NCBI GenBank assembly: GCA_964489955.1
Contig: CAZBAV010000011.1
Location: 1-64,000 of the forward strand
Source of the DNA: Leadbetterella sp964489955
GTDB taxonomy: Bacteria; Bacteroidota; Bacteroidia; Cytophagales; Spirosomataceae
Length of the DNA stretch: 64,000 nucleotides
Reading direction: 5' to 3'
Positions 15,844 through 24,607 of this stretch are shown here, piece by piece. The notes under the pieces were generated by a model. The model saw nothing but the letters and a program-made list of their open reading frames with translations. It did no database searches and was not told the origin of the DNA. Position 1 is the first letter of the stretch. The number at the start of each line of letters is the position of its first letter. The translations under genes and the position numbers were made by a program.

Positions 15844-18222
15844 ATGTTAAAAGCTATACTAGTATTAGGTTTTTTTCTTACACTACTCAAAACCAAAGGA
15901 CAAGAACAAATTACCATAAGCGGTTATATTATGGACAAGTATAGCCAGGAAAAACTTATCAATGCCAATGTTTTTAACAAAACGGCTAAAACTGGAGTCC
16001 AAAGCAATGTATACGGTTTTTATTCTTTCACGCTACCTAAGGGCACTTCGGCTGTTTTTACTTTTTCATATGTTGGCTACAGTAACTTTGAGGCAGAAGT
16101 AAGAGCTGATAGCACTATCTATCTGGATATAGACCTTGAACCTAAAAACTATCTTGATGAAGTCACCGTTTCTGCCACAAAAGAGACCCCTATAGAACTA
16201 AGTCCACAAATGGGTAAAATGTCAATACCTATTAGCCAGATTAAAGCACTGCCTGCCTTATTAGGGGAGGTTGATGTACTAAAGGCTTTACAGTTGCTTC
16301 CAGGTGTACAGGGTGGCTCAGAAGGAAGTGCGGGCCTGTATGTACGCGGCGGAGGGCCTGACCAAAACCTATACTTGTTAGATGGTGTACCCGTTTATAA
16401 TGTAAATCATTTGGGTGGATTTTTCAGCACTTTTAATGCCGATGGCATAAGCAATGTAGATTTATATAAGGGTGGATTTCCTGCACGATTTGGCGGACGA
16501 CTGAGTAGTGTAGTTGACATACGCATGAAAGAAGGGAATAAACAAAAATTCGGGGTACAGGGAGGTCTTGGCCTTCTTAGTTCAAAGCTATTAGTAGAAG
16601 GTTCGATAAACAAAGGCAAAGGCAGTTTTATAGTAAGTGGTCGCAGAACCTACTTTGATGTTCTTATGGCTCCCATAATTAAGAGACAAAGCGACGCTGA
16701 CGAAAACGGTGGTTATTATTTCTATGATCTAAACGCAAAACTCAATTACAAACTGAGCAACAAAGATCATATTTACCTGAGTGGATATTTTGGTAAGGAT
16801 AAATTCTACACAAACTATAAAGATGAAGGCTCTTCTTCTACTTCGGAGTTTTCAAATGACTTGCATTGGGGAAATACAACAGCCGTTTTCCGTTGGAACC
16901 GTATTTTCACCCCGCAACTTTTTGGAAATCTTAGTTTGAGTTATAGTAAATACAATTTCAACACAGACGTAGCTAGTACATCGCAGGATGGAGAGGAATA
17001 CAGGAGTTCTTCCCTAAAACTATTCAGTGGCATAAGGGATTACACTATTAAGTATGACATAGATTACTTACCCAATCCCAAACACAGCATAAAGATGGGA
17101 GCAAATGCCATGTACCAAAGTTTCACTCCCACTACTAACTCGTTCCATAATAGCTCTAGCAATACAGAAAACAACTCCTCCGTAAGCATAGGAGATAAAC
17201 AGACAGCAGCAACAACATTGGAGCTTTATGGAGAAGATGAAGTGACCATTAGTCCGAAAATAAAAGCTACTGCAGGACTGAGAATAAGTACATTTCTGGT
17301 TCAAAATAGTACGTATTTTGGAATACAACCAAGGCTTTCTGCAAGATATTTATTTCATAAAAACTATAGCTTAAAACTAAGTTATGTACGTATGAACCAA
17401 TTCATAAACTTACTTAGTTTTGAAGGCATAGGTTTACCCACTGACTTATGGGTACCAGTAACCGACCGGATTAAGCCACAAAAAAGCGACCAGGTGGCTG
17501 TGGGCGTTAGCGGGTCTCCATCAGACTCCTATGAAGTAAGTTTTGAAGCCTACTATAAGAACATGAATAATGTAATTGATTATAAGGATGGTAGCAGCTA
17601 CATAAATACTACAGGTAGTTACGAAGACAATGTAGAAATGGGAATAGGAAGGGCTTATGGTGGAGAATGGATGATACAAAAGAAAGAAGGACGCCTGCAG
17701 GGAATGGCATCCTACACCTTATCTTGGAGCCAAAGAAAATACCCAACCATCAACAATGGTAATTGGTACAACACCCGTTTTGACAGGAGACACGATTTTA
17801 AAGTAGCAGCTATTTATAAGTTATCAAACCGTGTGGAACTTAGCGGGAATTGGCTTTACAACACGGGAGCGTGGACTACATTACCCACCACCAACTATCC
17901 AGGCGTTCCATACCCTAATTACTTGGCTATGGAAGGAAACAAACCTTGGGAAACGCCTTTCAATTATATGAATGATTACATTAAAGAAAGGAACAATTAC
18001 AGACTGATGGATTACCACAGACTTGACCTAGGCGTAAAAATTACTAAAAGGAAAAAGAAGTTTGAACGCTCATGGGCTTTTGGCTGCTTCAATGTGTACG
18101 GAAGAAAAAATCCTTTCTTTCTCTTTCAAGAAGGATCTGAAGATGGAAAAAACATTTACAAACAAATCAGTCTATTTGGTTTCCCACTTCCGTACGTGAC
18201 CTATAATTTCAAATTCTTTTAA
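15844..18222 (+). CDS. TonB-dependent receptor with N-terminal CarboxypepD-regulatory domain
   Basis: The 792-residue protein has a signal peptide (KAILVLGFFLTLLKTKG), a carboxypeptidase-regulatory-like beta-sandwich at about 22-108 (ITISGYIMDKYSQEKLINAN, FSYVGYSNFEAEV), a plug domain at about 115-225 (LLPGVQGGSEGSAGLYVRGG, PDQNLYLLDGVPVYN) and a 22-strand-type barrel ending in an aromatic residue (PYVTYNFKFF). It should import a large nutrient across the outer membrane with TonB energy. The next gene, 4 bp downstream, is a DUF4249 lipoprotein, the pairing often seen in Cytophagales in place of SusD. The ligand is not deducible. Confidence 0.95.
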   Translation: MLKAILVLGFFLTLLKTKGQEQITISGYIMDKYSQEKLINANVFNKTAKTGVQSNVYGFYSFTLPKGTSAVFTFSYVGYSNFEAEVRADSTIYLDIDLEPKNYLDEVTVSATKETPIELSPQMGKMSIPISQIKALPALLGEVDVLKALQLLPGVQGGSEGSAGLYVRGGGPDQNLYLLDGVPVYNVNHLGGFFSTFNADGISNVDLYKGGFPARFGGRLSSVVDIRMKEGNKQKFGVQGGLGLLSSKLLVEGSINKGKGSFIVSGRRTYFDVLMAPIIKRQSDADENGGYYFYDLNAKLNYKLSNKDHIYLSGYFGKDKFYTNYKDEGSSSTSEFSNDLHWGNTTAVFRWNRIFTPQLFGNLSLSYSKYNFNTDVASTSQDGEEYRSSSLKLFSGIRDYTIKYDIDYLPNPKHSIKMGANAMYQSFTPTTNSFHNSSSNTENNSSVSIGDKQTAATTLELYGEDEVTISPKIKATAGLRISTFLVQNSTYFGIQPRLSARYLFHKNYSLKLSYVRMNQFINLLSFEGIGLPTDLWVPVTDRIKPQKSDQVAVGVSGSPSDSYEVSFEAYYKNMNNVIDYKDGSSYINTTGSYEDNVEMGIGRAYGGEWMIQKKEGRLQGMASYTLSWSQRKYPTINNGNWYNTRFDRRHDFKVAAIYKLSNRVELSGNWLYNTGAWTTLPTTNYPGVPYPNYLAMEGNKPWETPFNYMNDYIKERNNYRLMDYHRLDLGVKITKRKKKFERSWAFGCFNVYGRKNPFFLFQEGSEDGKNIYKQISLFGFPLPYVTYNFKFF

Positions 18223-18226
18223 GATT

Positions 18227-19174
18227 ATGAAGAAATACTTATTTGTGTTGGGGCTTTTCCTTATAGGATGTGAACAGATTGTAGAATTAGAGATAGAACA
18301 GGAAGAAGAAAAATTGGTTCTGCAAGCCACTTTCGATAATCATTACAATCCTGCCGTTTCAGTTTATATAGTAGGAGGACAATACGGTTTTAACAGGTTC
18401 CTTACACCCGGAGATAACGCTACAGTTGAGGTCTTTGAGGATAATAAAAGCCTAGGAATAATGGAATACACAAACCGAGGTTCTAACTTTTCTTTTTATA
18501 CATTACCCAACCCCTTTATTCCACAGGTTGGCAAAAACTATGAAGTAAAAGTAAGACACAATGATTTTGCAGAAATAAGTGGATCTGGTACAATTCCGAA
18601 TCCGATATCTATTACAGCCGAACTCACTGGAAATACCCGAAAGATGACAAACCGCTGGGATGGAGAACCCAGTGAGGCATATGAGGTACGTCTAAGCTTT
18701 AGTGATCCGTCAGATCAGACCAACTATTACAACCTTATAATTGATTCTGAAGAAGATGACCTTTCGGGAGAAACACGCACGAGTGAACCATTCTATGTAT
18801 ATTCCAGCGATATACTTTTTACCGAAAATAATAGTTTTTGGGGAATGGAAAATAGAGATGGGCTGACTCGCATTTACAGATCAGGTTATTTCTTTCAAGA
18901 CCAGAGTTTCAATGGTAAACAGAAAGAAATTATCATGTATGTAGACATTCCAAGATTGGAAAAACCGATAGAAAAAATCTACTTCAAACTCCAGCATATA
19001 ACAGAGGAAAGTTTTAAATATAAAAGAACCCGAAGAATAGCGTCGCAGAATGACGGTAATCCTTTTGTCCAGCCTACCATTATTTATAACAACATTAAAG
19101 GTGGTGGAATTGGCTTTTTTAACACCATAAATGTCAGCCAGGACTCCATACAAGCTCCTAAGAGATCTAATTAA
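18227..19174 (+). CDS. DUF4249 domain lipoprotein, partner of the TonB receptor
   Basis: The 315-residue protein begins KKYLFVLGLFLIGC (lipobox, Cys15), then EQIVELEIEQEEEKLVLQAT, and contains AEISGSGTIPNP and YEVRLSFSDPSDQTNYYNL, the pattern of DUF4249 proteins. These are outer-membrane lipoproteins encoded directly after a TonB-dependent receptor and are thought to help capture its ligand. The 4-bp spacing supports one operon. Confidence 0.9.
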   Translation: MKKYLFVLGLFLIGCEQIVELEIEQEEEKLVLQATFDNHYNPAVSVYIVGGQYGFNRFLTPGDNATVEVFEDNKSLGIMEYTNRGSNFSFYTLPNPFIPQVGKNYEVKVRHNDFAEISGSGTIPNPISITAELTGNTRKMTNRWDGEPSEAYEVRLSFSDPSDQTNYYNLIIDSEEDDLSGETRTSEPFYVYSSDILFTENNSFWGMENRDGLTRIYRSGYFFQDQSFNGKQKEIIMYVDIPRLEKPIEKIYFKLQHITEESFKYKRTRRIASQNDGNPFVQPTIIYNNIKGGGIGFFNTINVSQDSIQAPKRSN

Positions 19175-19223
19175 AAGGAAATGAGAGAAGAAAGAAGTAA
19201 TATTGCAAAAAATACTAAATACT

Positions 19224-19466
19224 ATGAGGTTAATTAAGGACATAGAGAATGATTACTGTAAAGCTACACTTTACTCCTTTAACAACAAATACATCATCAA
19301 ATTTGAAGCAGGCAATTTAGAGCAAATATTCAAAGTATCTGAACTAGATGTTAGTGGTCAAGACGATATAGAAGAAATGCTCGGCGATACTTTCATGAAA
19401 AAAGTAATGGAGCGTTTTAAAGATATGTATGAAGACTTCGATCTTATCTTAGATTCTGTAGACTAA
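19224..19466 (+). CDS. small conserved hypothetical protein
   Basis: The 80-residue protein starts at ATG 19224 (MRLIKDIENDYCKATLYSFN); an in-frame ATG/TTG seven codons upstream looks less likely. It is acidic, with no signal or membrane segment; the middle reads YIIKFEAGNLEQIFKVSEL and the end EDFDLILDSVD. I do not recognise a family. It lies between the receptor operon and the serine-biosynthesis gene. Confidence 0.65.
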   Translation: MRLIKDIENDYCKATLYSFNNKYIIKFEAGNLEQIFKVSELDVSGQDDIEEMLGDTFMKKVMERFKDMYEDFDLILDSVD

Positions 19467-19571
19467 GAATAGAAATTTCGAATATTTTATTGTAGTTATC
19501 CTAGAGTATTAAATAATATTCTACGATTTTCAATTTATATCTAATAGATTTACGATACAATAGTATACAAA

Positions 19572-21458
19572 GTGGATAAGTATTTTTTAATAGACTTCGA
19601 TAGCACCATAACCCAAGTAGAGGGTTTAGATGAACTGGCTGCCATAGCCTTAAAGGTAGACCCTAACGGCTCTGAAAAGGTAGCCAAAATAAAAGAACTT
19701 ACAGACAGGGGGATGGCCGGAGAGCTTTCTTTTACGGAGTCACTTAGTCAAAGACTTGCTCTCTTGAATGCCAACAAGAGCCATGTGAGTATTTTGGTTG
19801 AGTTTTTAAAGGAGAAAATAACACCTTCTTTCCAAAGAAATATTTCCTTTCTAAAGGAATATGCAGACCAAATTCTCATAATTTCTAGTGGATTTAAGGA
19901 TTTCATTGTGCCCATAGCAGAGCATTTGGGCTTAAAGCCAGAAAATGTGTATGCAAACACTTTTATCTATGATCAACAGGGTGATATTATCGGAATAGAC
20001 TCCAATAATCCGCTTTCACGTACCGGAGGAAAGATTGAAGTAGTAAAGTACCTTAACCTGCAAGGTCACATATCGGTGATTGGAGATGGCTTTACAGATT
20101 ACGAAATTAAGAAAAATGGATTAGCAGACCGTTTCTATGCTTTTGTAGAGAACGTTGAGCGTCCTTCTGTGGTAGAAGTAGCAGATTTTACAATAAAAAG
20201 TCTGGATGAATTTCTGTTTTATAACCAGCTGCCTCGAGGTCAATCATACCCGAAAAGTATGATTAAAGTTCTTTTACTAGAAAATGTGCACCCTGCAGCT
20301 GTAGCTTCTTTCCAGAACCAAGGTTTTGATGTCGAATTCCATAAAGGGGCTATGGACGAAGAAGAGCTTGCGGAAAAAATCCGTGAAGTTTCTATTCTTG
20401 GGATCCGTTCTAAAACCAACGTTACTGCCAAAGTACTCGCAAATGCAGATAAACTGCTTTGCATTGGTGCATTTTGTATAGGCACTAACCAAATCGACCT
20501 AAAAGCGGCTGAGAAAAAGGGCATTTCAGTTTTTAATGCTCCATATAGTAACACCCGCTCGGTTGTGGAACTGGTCATTGGCGAAATGATTTTGCTTATT
20601 CGCAAGGTTTTCCCGAAAAACCAAGGGATGCACCAAGGAATCTGGGATAAATCTGCCGTAAATAGCTTTGAAGTACGTGGTAAAAAACTGGGAATGATTG
20701 GCTATGGGCATATAGGCACGCAGCTCTCAGTAATTGGCGAGGCCTTGGGAATGGAAATCTATTTCTATGATTTGGCAGATAAAATGCCTATTGGAAATGC
20801 CAAAAAATGCCGTACCATGGAGGATGTCTTTAAAGTGGCAGATGTGGTAAGTTTGCATATTGACGGCCGTGAATCCAACACCAATCTTATAGGAGAAAAG
20901 GAGTTTTCGCAAATGAAAAACGGTGTGGTATTTCTTAATCTCGCCCGTGGTCATGTAGTAGATATTGCAGCCTTGGTGGCAGCCGTAAAATCAGGCAAGG
21001 TGGCCGGTGCTGGTGTAGATGTATTCCCGGAAGAGCCCAAAACCAATACAGACCCGTTTGTGTCTGAATTAATGGGGCTACCAAACGTAATTCTTACTCC
21101 CCACATTGGTGGAAGTACAGAAGAGGCTCAGCAAAATATTGGAGCGTATGTGCCAGATAGGTTGCTGGAATATGTAAACAATGGAAGCACTACAGGCTCT
21201 GTAAACTTCCCGGAGTTAAGTCTGCCCTTATTGCATGACTCACATAGAATACTACACATTCACAAAAATGTACCGGGTATTTTGGCAAAACTGAACAACA
21301 TTTTTGCAAAATACAATATCAATATTCATGGTCAGTACTTAAAAACCAACTCAGAGGTTGGATATGTAATTGTAGACGTGGCCAAGTCTTATACAAAGGA
21401 ATTTGTGCAAGAAATAAAAGGTATTGAAGAGACTATACGCTTTAGGATGTTGTTTTAG
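19572..21458 (+). CDS. serA: phosphoserine phosphatase-phosphoglycerate dehydrogenase fusion (SerB-SerA)
   Basis: One 628-residue frame from a GTG start holds two enzymes of serine synthesis. Residues 1-215 are a HAD phosphatase like SerB: motif I DFDST (Asp8, Asp10), motif II ISSGFKDF, motif III GDGFTDYEI. Residues 230-628, starting at an internal Met230, are a full 3-phosphoglycerate dehydrogenase: IGAFCIGTNQID, NAD-binding GYGHIG near 378, LNLARG, PEEP, and catalytic HIGGST, with a C-terminal ACT domain (residues about 555-628, IHKNVPGILAKLNN) for serine feedback. It would catalyse the first and last steps of the phosphorylated pathway; the middle step (SerC) is not in the window. The phosphatase activity is inferred from motifs. 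Confidence 0.92.
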   Translation: MDKYFLIDFDSTITQVEGLDELAAIALKVDPNGSEKVAKIKELTDRGMAGELSFTESLSQRLALLNANKSHVSILVEFLKEKITPSFQRNISFLKEYADQILIISSGFKDFIVPIAEHLGLKPENVYANTFIYDQQGDIIGIDSNNPLSRTGGKIEVVKYLNLQGHISVIGDGFTDYEIKKNGLADRFYAFVENVERPSVVEVADFTIKSLDEFLFYNQLPRGQSYPKSMIKVLLLENVHPAAVASFQNQGFDVEFHKGAMDEEELAEKIREVSILGIRSKTNVTAKVLANADKLLCIGAFCIGTNQIDLKAAEKKGISVFNAPYSNTRSVVELVIGEMILLIRKVFPKNQGMHQGIWDKSAVNSFEVRGKKLGMIGYGHIGTQLSVIGEALGMEIYFYDLADKMPIGNAKKCRTMEDVFKVADVVSLHIDGRESNTNLIGEKEFSQMKNGVVFLNLARGHVVDIAALVAAVKSGKVAGAGVDVFPEEPKTNTDPFVSELMGLPNVILTPHIGGSTEEAQQNIGAYVPDRLLEYVNNGSTTGSVNFPELSLPLLHDSHRILHIHKNVPGILAKLNNIFAKYNINIHGQYLKTNSEVGYVIVDVAKSYTKEFVQEIKGIEETIRFRMLF

Positions 21459-21484
21459 TCTGAAATAAGCCTATAGCGGCAACA

Positions 21485-21542
21485 AAATGCTACAAATTAG
21501 AAGATATTACTATGTGTATCATACTTCTTTTTTGTAGCATTT
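21485..21542 (+). terminator. long inverted repeat, probable terminator after the SerB-SerA gene
   Basis: AAATGCTACAAA (21485-21496) pairs perfectly with TTTGTAGCATTT (21531-21542); the stem continues inward with AGAAG/CTTCT after a 2-nt mismatch. The tail TTCTTTTTAATT is T-rich. It lies 27 bp past the stop. Confidence 0.65.
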
Positions 21543-21613
21543 CTTTTTAATTAAAAACAAATAGATACAGAGATTTAATTATCTATAAATCAGTAATAAT
21601 AAAGTAAATATAG

Positions 21614-21655
21614 TACTGAAGCTTAGCTTCAGTATATGTGAACAGCTTCAGCTGT
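21614..21655. repeat. two adjacent small palindromes sharing AGCTTCAG
   Basis: TACTGAAGC-TTA-GCTTCAGTA (21614-21634, 9-bp perfect stem) is followed by ACAGC-TTCA-GCTGT (21642-21655). Both contain the word GCTTCA. They sit in a 350-bp non-coding interval. The remainder of 21543-21811 is A/T-rich with nothing else visible. Confidence 0.5.
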
Positions 21656-21811
21656 CTATGCTTACTCAAAAACATTTCCCCTATACTTCTATGTGTTTTG
21701 TACTATGAATCAACACATTAACAATCGAACTGAGTTTTTTATCAAAATCCCTCCTCCATAATCAGCGTCAAATCATATTTTACTTATTTTTGAAACAAAA
21801 AGAACCTAAGA

Positions 21812-22168
21812 ATGCTTACCTCTATTTGTCCAAAACTACCCATGCGGGATAAATCCGTCACCAAAACGTATTATATTGGCCAACTGGGTTTTTCTGAAAC
21901 GGGCGATTACGGCGATTATTTATTGGTAAAAAAAGACGATATTGAAATCCATTTCTTTGAGTTCAAAGACCTTGACCCAAAAGAAAACTATGGGCAAGTT
22001 TACATCAGAACCAATTCTATAGATAACTATTATCAATGTTTATTGGATAGCAAGGTAGCCATCCATCCAAACGGTCCTTTACAAAATAAGCCTTACGGAC
22101 AAAGAGAGTTTTCTCTTCTGGACCCAGATAATAACTTACTTACTTTTGGCCAGAGTATAGAAGCATGA
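21812..22168 (+). CDS. VOC (glyoxalase/bleomycin-resistance) family protein
   Basis: The 118-residue protein begins MLTSICPKLPMRDKSVTKTY and has FYxxxLGF-type YYIGQLGFSETGDYGDYL, IEIHFFEFKD and a C-terminal REFSLLDPDNNLLTFGQS, matching bleomycin-resistance-like single-domain VOC proteins. These dimerise to form a ligand-binding cleft. Resistance itself cannot be claimed from sequence. It overlaps the GrpB gene by 4 bp (ATGA). Confidence 0.88.
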   Translation: MLTSICPKLPMRDKSVTKTYYIGQLGFSETGDYGDYLLVKKDDIEIHFFEFKDLDPKENYGQVYIRTNSIDNYYQCLLDSKVAIHPNGPLQNKPYGQREFSLLDPDNNLLTFGQSIEA

Positions 22169-22725
22169 AAAAGGTCATTGCTCCCTACAATCCCAACTGG
22201 AAAACGGAGTTTGAGGCATTAAAACATGTATTTGATTCGAGACTACCCAATCTTACAATTGAGCACGTAGGAAGCACTTCTATTGAAGGTTTGTATGCAA
22301 AACCCATTTTGGACATAGATATAATTATAGAAGATCTAAGCCAATTAGTCGAGGTTTCTAAGGAATTACAAGAAATGGGTTATTTATCAAAAGGGGAGCA
22401 AGGAATCGCAGATAGATACGCTTTTAAACAATCTAGTGAATTCTCTCCATTTACAAACCCAAAGAAAAAATGGCAGGCACATCATCTTTATGTGTGTTTA
22501 AGAGGCTCCTTGGCATTGAGAAACCACATTTTGTTTCGTGATATATTAAGAAGCAATCCTGACTTACGGGTACATTATACAGAATTAAAGAAGTCCTTAA
22601 CCGAGAAATTGCAGATTATGAGCGATGCGTACCAAGTAAAGAAAACAGAATTCATTATCTCTGTTTTGGCTTCTGCAGGTCTGAGCGAAGACGAATTAAA
22701 TGAGATAAGGAAGGCAAATACTTAA
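22165..22725 (+). CDS. GrpB/UPF0157 family nucleotidyltransferase-like protein
   Basis: The 186-residue protein has APYNPNWKTEFEALKHVF, EHVGSTSIEGLYAKPILDID and HHLYVCLRGSLALRNHILFRD, the diagnostic blocks of the GrpB (UPF0157) family, a member of the nucleotidyltransferase fold with the GS and DID motifs. The biochemical role of the family is not settled. It is translationally coupled to the VOC gene upstream. Confidence 0.92.
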   Translation: MKKVIAPYNPNWKTEFEALKHVFDSRLPNLTIEHVGSTSIEGLYAKPILDIDIIIEDLSQLVEVSKELQEMGYLSKGEQGIADRYAFKQSSEFSPFTNPKKKWQAHHLYVCLRGSLALRNHILFRDILRSNPDLRVHYTELKKSLTEKLQIMSDAYQVKKTEFIISVLASAGLSEDELNEIRKANT

Positions 22726-22755
22726 AGTTAACTATTGAAAATACCATAACCGCAA

Positions 22756-23250
22756 ATGAATATACGTGAAGGAAATATCCAAGACTTAAACCAAATACAG
22801 CATCTTGCTCAAAAAGAATGGTCACGGTATAAAAGCGTTTTAACTCCTGAAAACTGGAAGAAACTGTACGCTAATTTATCAGATAGCCAGACTTTCACAG
22901 ACTTATTGGAGCAATCAGATTGTTTTGTTTGCGATAATGAAAAGCATGAAATTATAGGTTTTGGTTTTCTTGTACCAAGTGGCAATCCTACCGATATTTA
23001 CAACGAAAAACAGTCTTACATTCGGTTTATTACAGCTAACTCTGAGTACAAAGGCCAAAAAATAGGGCAAAAAATAACGGAAAAGTGTATTAATAAAGCC
23101 AAAGAAAACGGTGAGAAATACGTAGCTCTCCATACCTCAGAAATAATGGATGCAGCAAGGCACATTTACGAAAAGTTAAACTTTAGAATTGTTAAAGAAC
23201 TAGAACCAAGACTGGGAAAAAGATATTGGCTCTATGAGTTGGCTCTGTAA
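22756..23250 (+). CDS. GNAT family N-acetyltransferase
   Basis: The 164-residue protein has the GNAT fold: N-terminal NIREGNIQDLNQIQHLA, strand IIGFGFLVPSG, acetyl-CoA-binding motif A YKGQKIGQKITEKCINKAKENG and the late block AARHIYEKLNFRIVKEL. The acyl acceptor is unknown. It follows the GrpB gene by 30 bp, likely in the same unit. Confidence 0.9.
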   Translation: MNIREGNIQDLNQIQHLAQKEWSRYKSVLTPENWKKLYANLSDSQTFTDLLEQSDCFVCDNEKHEIIGFGFLVPSGNPTDIYNEKQSYIRFITANSEYKGQKIGQKITEKCINKAKENGEKYVALHTSEIMDAARHIYEKLNFRIVKELEPRLGKRYWLYELAL

Positions 23251-23359
23251 ACAGAAAACCTAAGCGTGAAAAATATCCTGTTATTTCTTACTCTATCTCC
23301 ATCGACCTCCAATATACTGACAACAAACACTACAAACTTTAAATAAAAAATGACCAATA

Positions 23360-23815
23360 ATGGAAGATAAAATAAAGATTTTTTGGCTAGAATTCATTGA
23401 AGCAAACCCAGAATATGTGGCTCATCCTCAGCCGATAAATTATTACTTCTGTGACAATGAAGTGGACGCTAATGAATGTGCTGAACTCGTAGTTCAAAAC
23501 ATTAAACAAGCCACCACCGCCTCGGTTTGGTGGTATAACAAAATGGGTGAAAATATGCCACAGGTTGGTGACTTAGCTATAGTAACCGATTGGCACGGAA
23601 ATCCAAAAGCCCTTATCAGAAACGAGAAAGTAGAAATTGTAAAATTTGCTGATATTACAGAAGAGTACGCCACTATTGAGGGCGAAGGAGACAAAACCTT
23701 AGCCTATTGGAAAAGAGTTCACTGGGATTATTACAGCCGTGAAATGCAAGCCTATAACGAAACACCAACCGAGGATATGGAATTGGTTTGCGAGATATTT
23801 CAAACTATAGGGTAA
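23360..23815 (+). CDS. ASCH domain protein
   Basis: The 151-residue protein starts at ATG 23360. It has FWLEFIEANPEY, ECAELVVQNIKQATTAS, GDLAIVTDWHGNPKALI and the late FADITEEYATIEGEGDKTL with WKRVHWDYYSRE, the pattern of ASCH (activating-signal-cointegrator homology) proteins. These have a PUA-like fold and are thought to bind RNA or nucleotides. Its 3' end overlaps the convergent DinB-family gene by 16 bp. Confidence 0.88.
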   Translation: MEDKIKIFWLEFIEANPEYVAHPQPINYYFCDNEVDANECAELVVQNIKQATTASVWWYNKMGENMPQVGDLAIVTDWHGNPKALIRNEKVEIVKFADITEEYATIEGEGDKTLAYWKRVHWDYYSREMQAYNETPTEDMELVCEIFQTIG

Positions 23816-24324
23816 TACCTTTCTTCCAAAACGTTTTTGTGGTGAATCGCATGCCCCAAAATCACGCAAGCCAAGGCCAAAACAGAAATTTCTATATTGC
23901 TTGCCGTTCCCCTTCTCAGTAAAACATCATCAGAAAGGCTAGAAAAAAAAAATACTGTGGATTTTCTAAGAACAGAAAACTCTTCTAAAAGTCCTTCTAC
24001 AGTCTTATTTTCTACATCTGCAGCATCGGCATAATCGTTTTCATCAAAACTAGGCAAACTTTTAGCTTCGCCACGAGCAAAGCACAAAGCTCTATATGCC
24101 ATAATACGCTCGGTATCTATACAATGTTGCAAAATCTGCTTTACCGTCCATTTTCCCGAAGTATAAACCTTATCTCCTAATTCAAGGAGTATATTGGAAT
24201 CTTTTCCATAGACCTCCTGTACAGAAAACCGAGAAAATGCTTCATTAATCTCTAGCTCCTCTCCCACCAAGCCAATATACCGATCATAAAACTGGGGTAA
24301 AACACCTATATCTGCTACTTTCAT
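23800..24324 (-). CDS. DinB family protein (putative metal-dependent hydrolase/thiol transferase fold)
   Basis: The 174-residue protein starts at ATG 24324 (MKVADIGVLPQFYDRYI); the longer frame to 24372 is excluded by the promoter at 24342-24373. It has the four-helix DinB signature: WTVKQILQHCIDTERIMAYRAL near residue 55-75 and ALACVILGHAIHHKNVLEERY near the end, giving the three-His metal site. DinB proteins bind a divalent metal; the activity is mostly unknown. Confidence 0.87.
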   Translation of the reverse strand: MKVADIGVLPQFYDRYIGLVGEELEINEAFSRFSVQEVYGKDSNILLELGDKVYTSGKWTVKQILQHCIDTERIMAYRALCFARGEAKSLPSFDENDYADAADVENKTVEGLLEEFSVLRKSTVFFFSSLSDDVLLRRGTASNIEISVLALACVILGHAIHHKNVLEERYYPIV

Positions 24325-24341
24325 ACATCTTATATATTGTA

Positions 24342-24373
24342 CAAAAATAAGAATCCTGCTACACAATCCCAAA
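24342..24373 (-). promoter_or_regulatory. promoter of the DinB-family gene
   Basis: On the minus strand TTTG (24373-24370) is followed after 20 nt by TATTTTTG (24349-24342), a full match to the Bacteroidota pattern. Transcription should start near 24336, which fixes the start codon at 24324. Confidence 0.75.
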
Positions 24374-24416
24374 ACCAGAAAGAAATAAGTCCACCACGAA
24401 AAGTTTTTATTTTTTA

Positions 24417-24448
24417 TTGAATTATTTATCTATTTTATATTAACTTTG
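24417..24448 (+). promoter_or_regulatory. putative promoter of the prp gene cluster
   Basis: TTG (24417-24419) and TAACTTTG (24441-24448) are separated by 21 nt, close to the Bacteroidota consensus. The box runs into a small dyad GTGA-TAG-TCAC (24448-24458). This would leave a leader of about 150 nt before prpB. A second -7-like box TAAATTTG lies at 24588-24595, only 12 nt before the ATG. Confidence 0.45.
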
Positions 24449-24607
24449 TGATAGTCACTTTTGCATTATTTCTAGATACATCTTTGACACATAAATTAAA
24501 TACAAATAGGTAAAATAGCTTATTTACACTTACTAATAAGTATTTAATACGGATTGTATATTGTATCGCAATGACTACTTTTTGTTATAAATTTGATTTA
24601 TTCCGAT

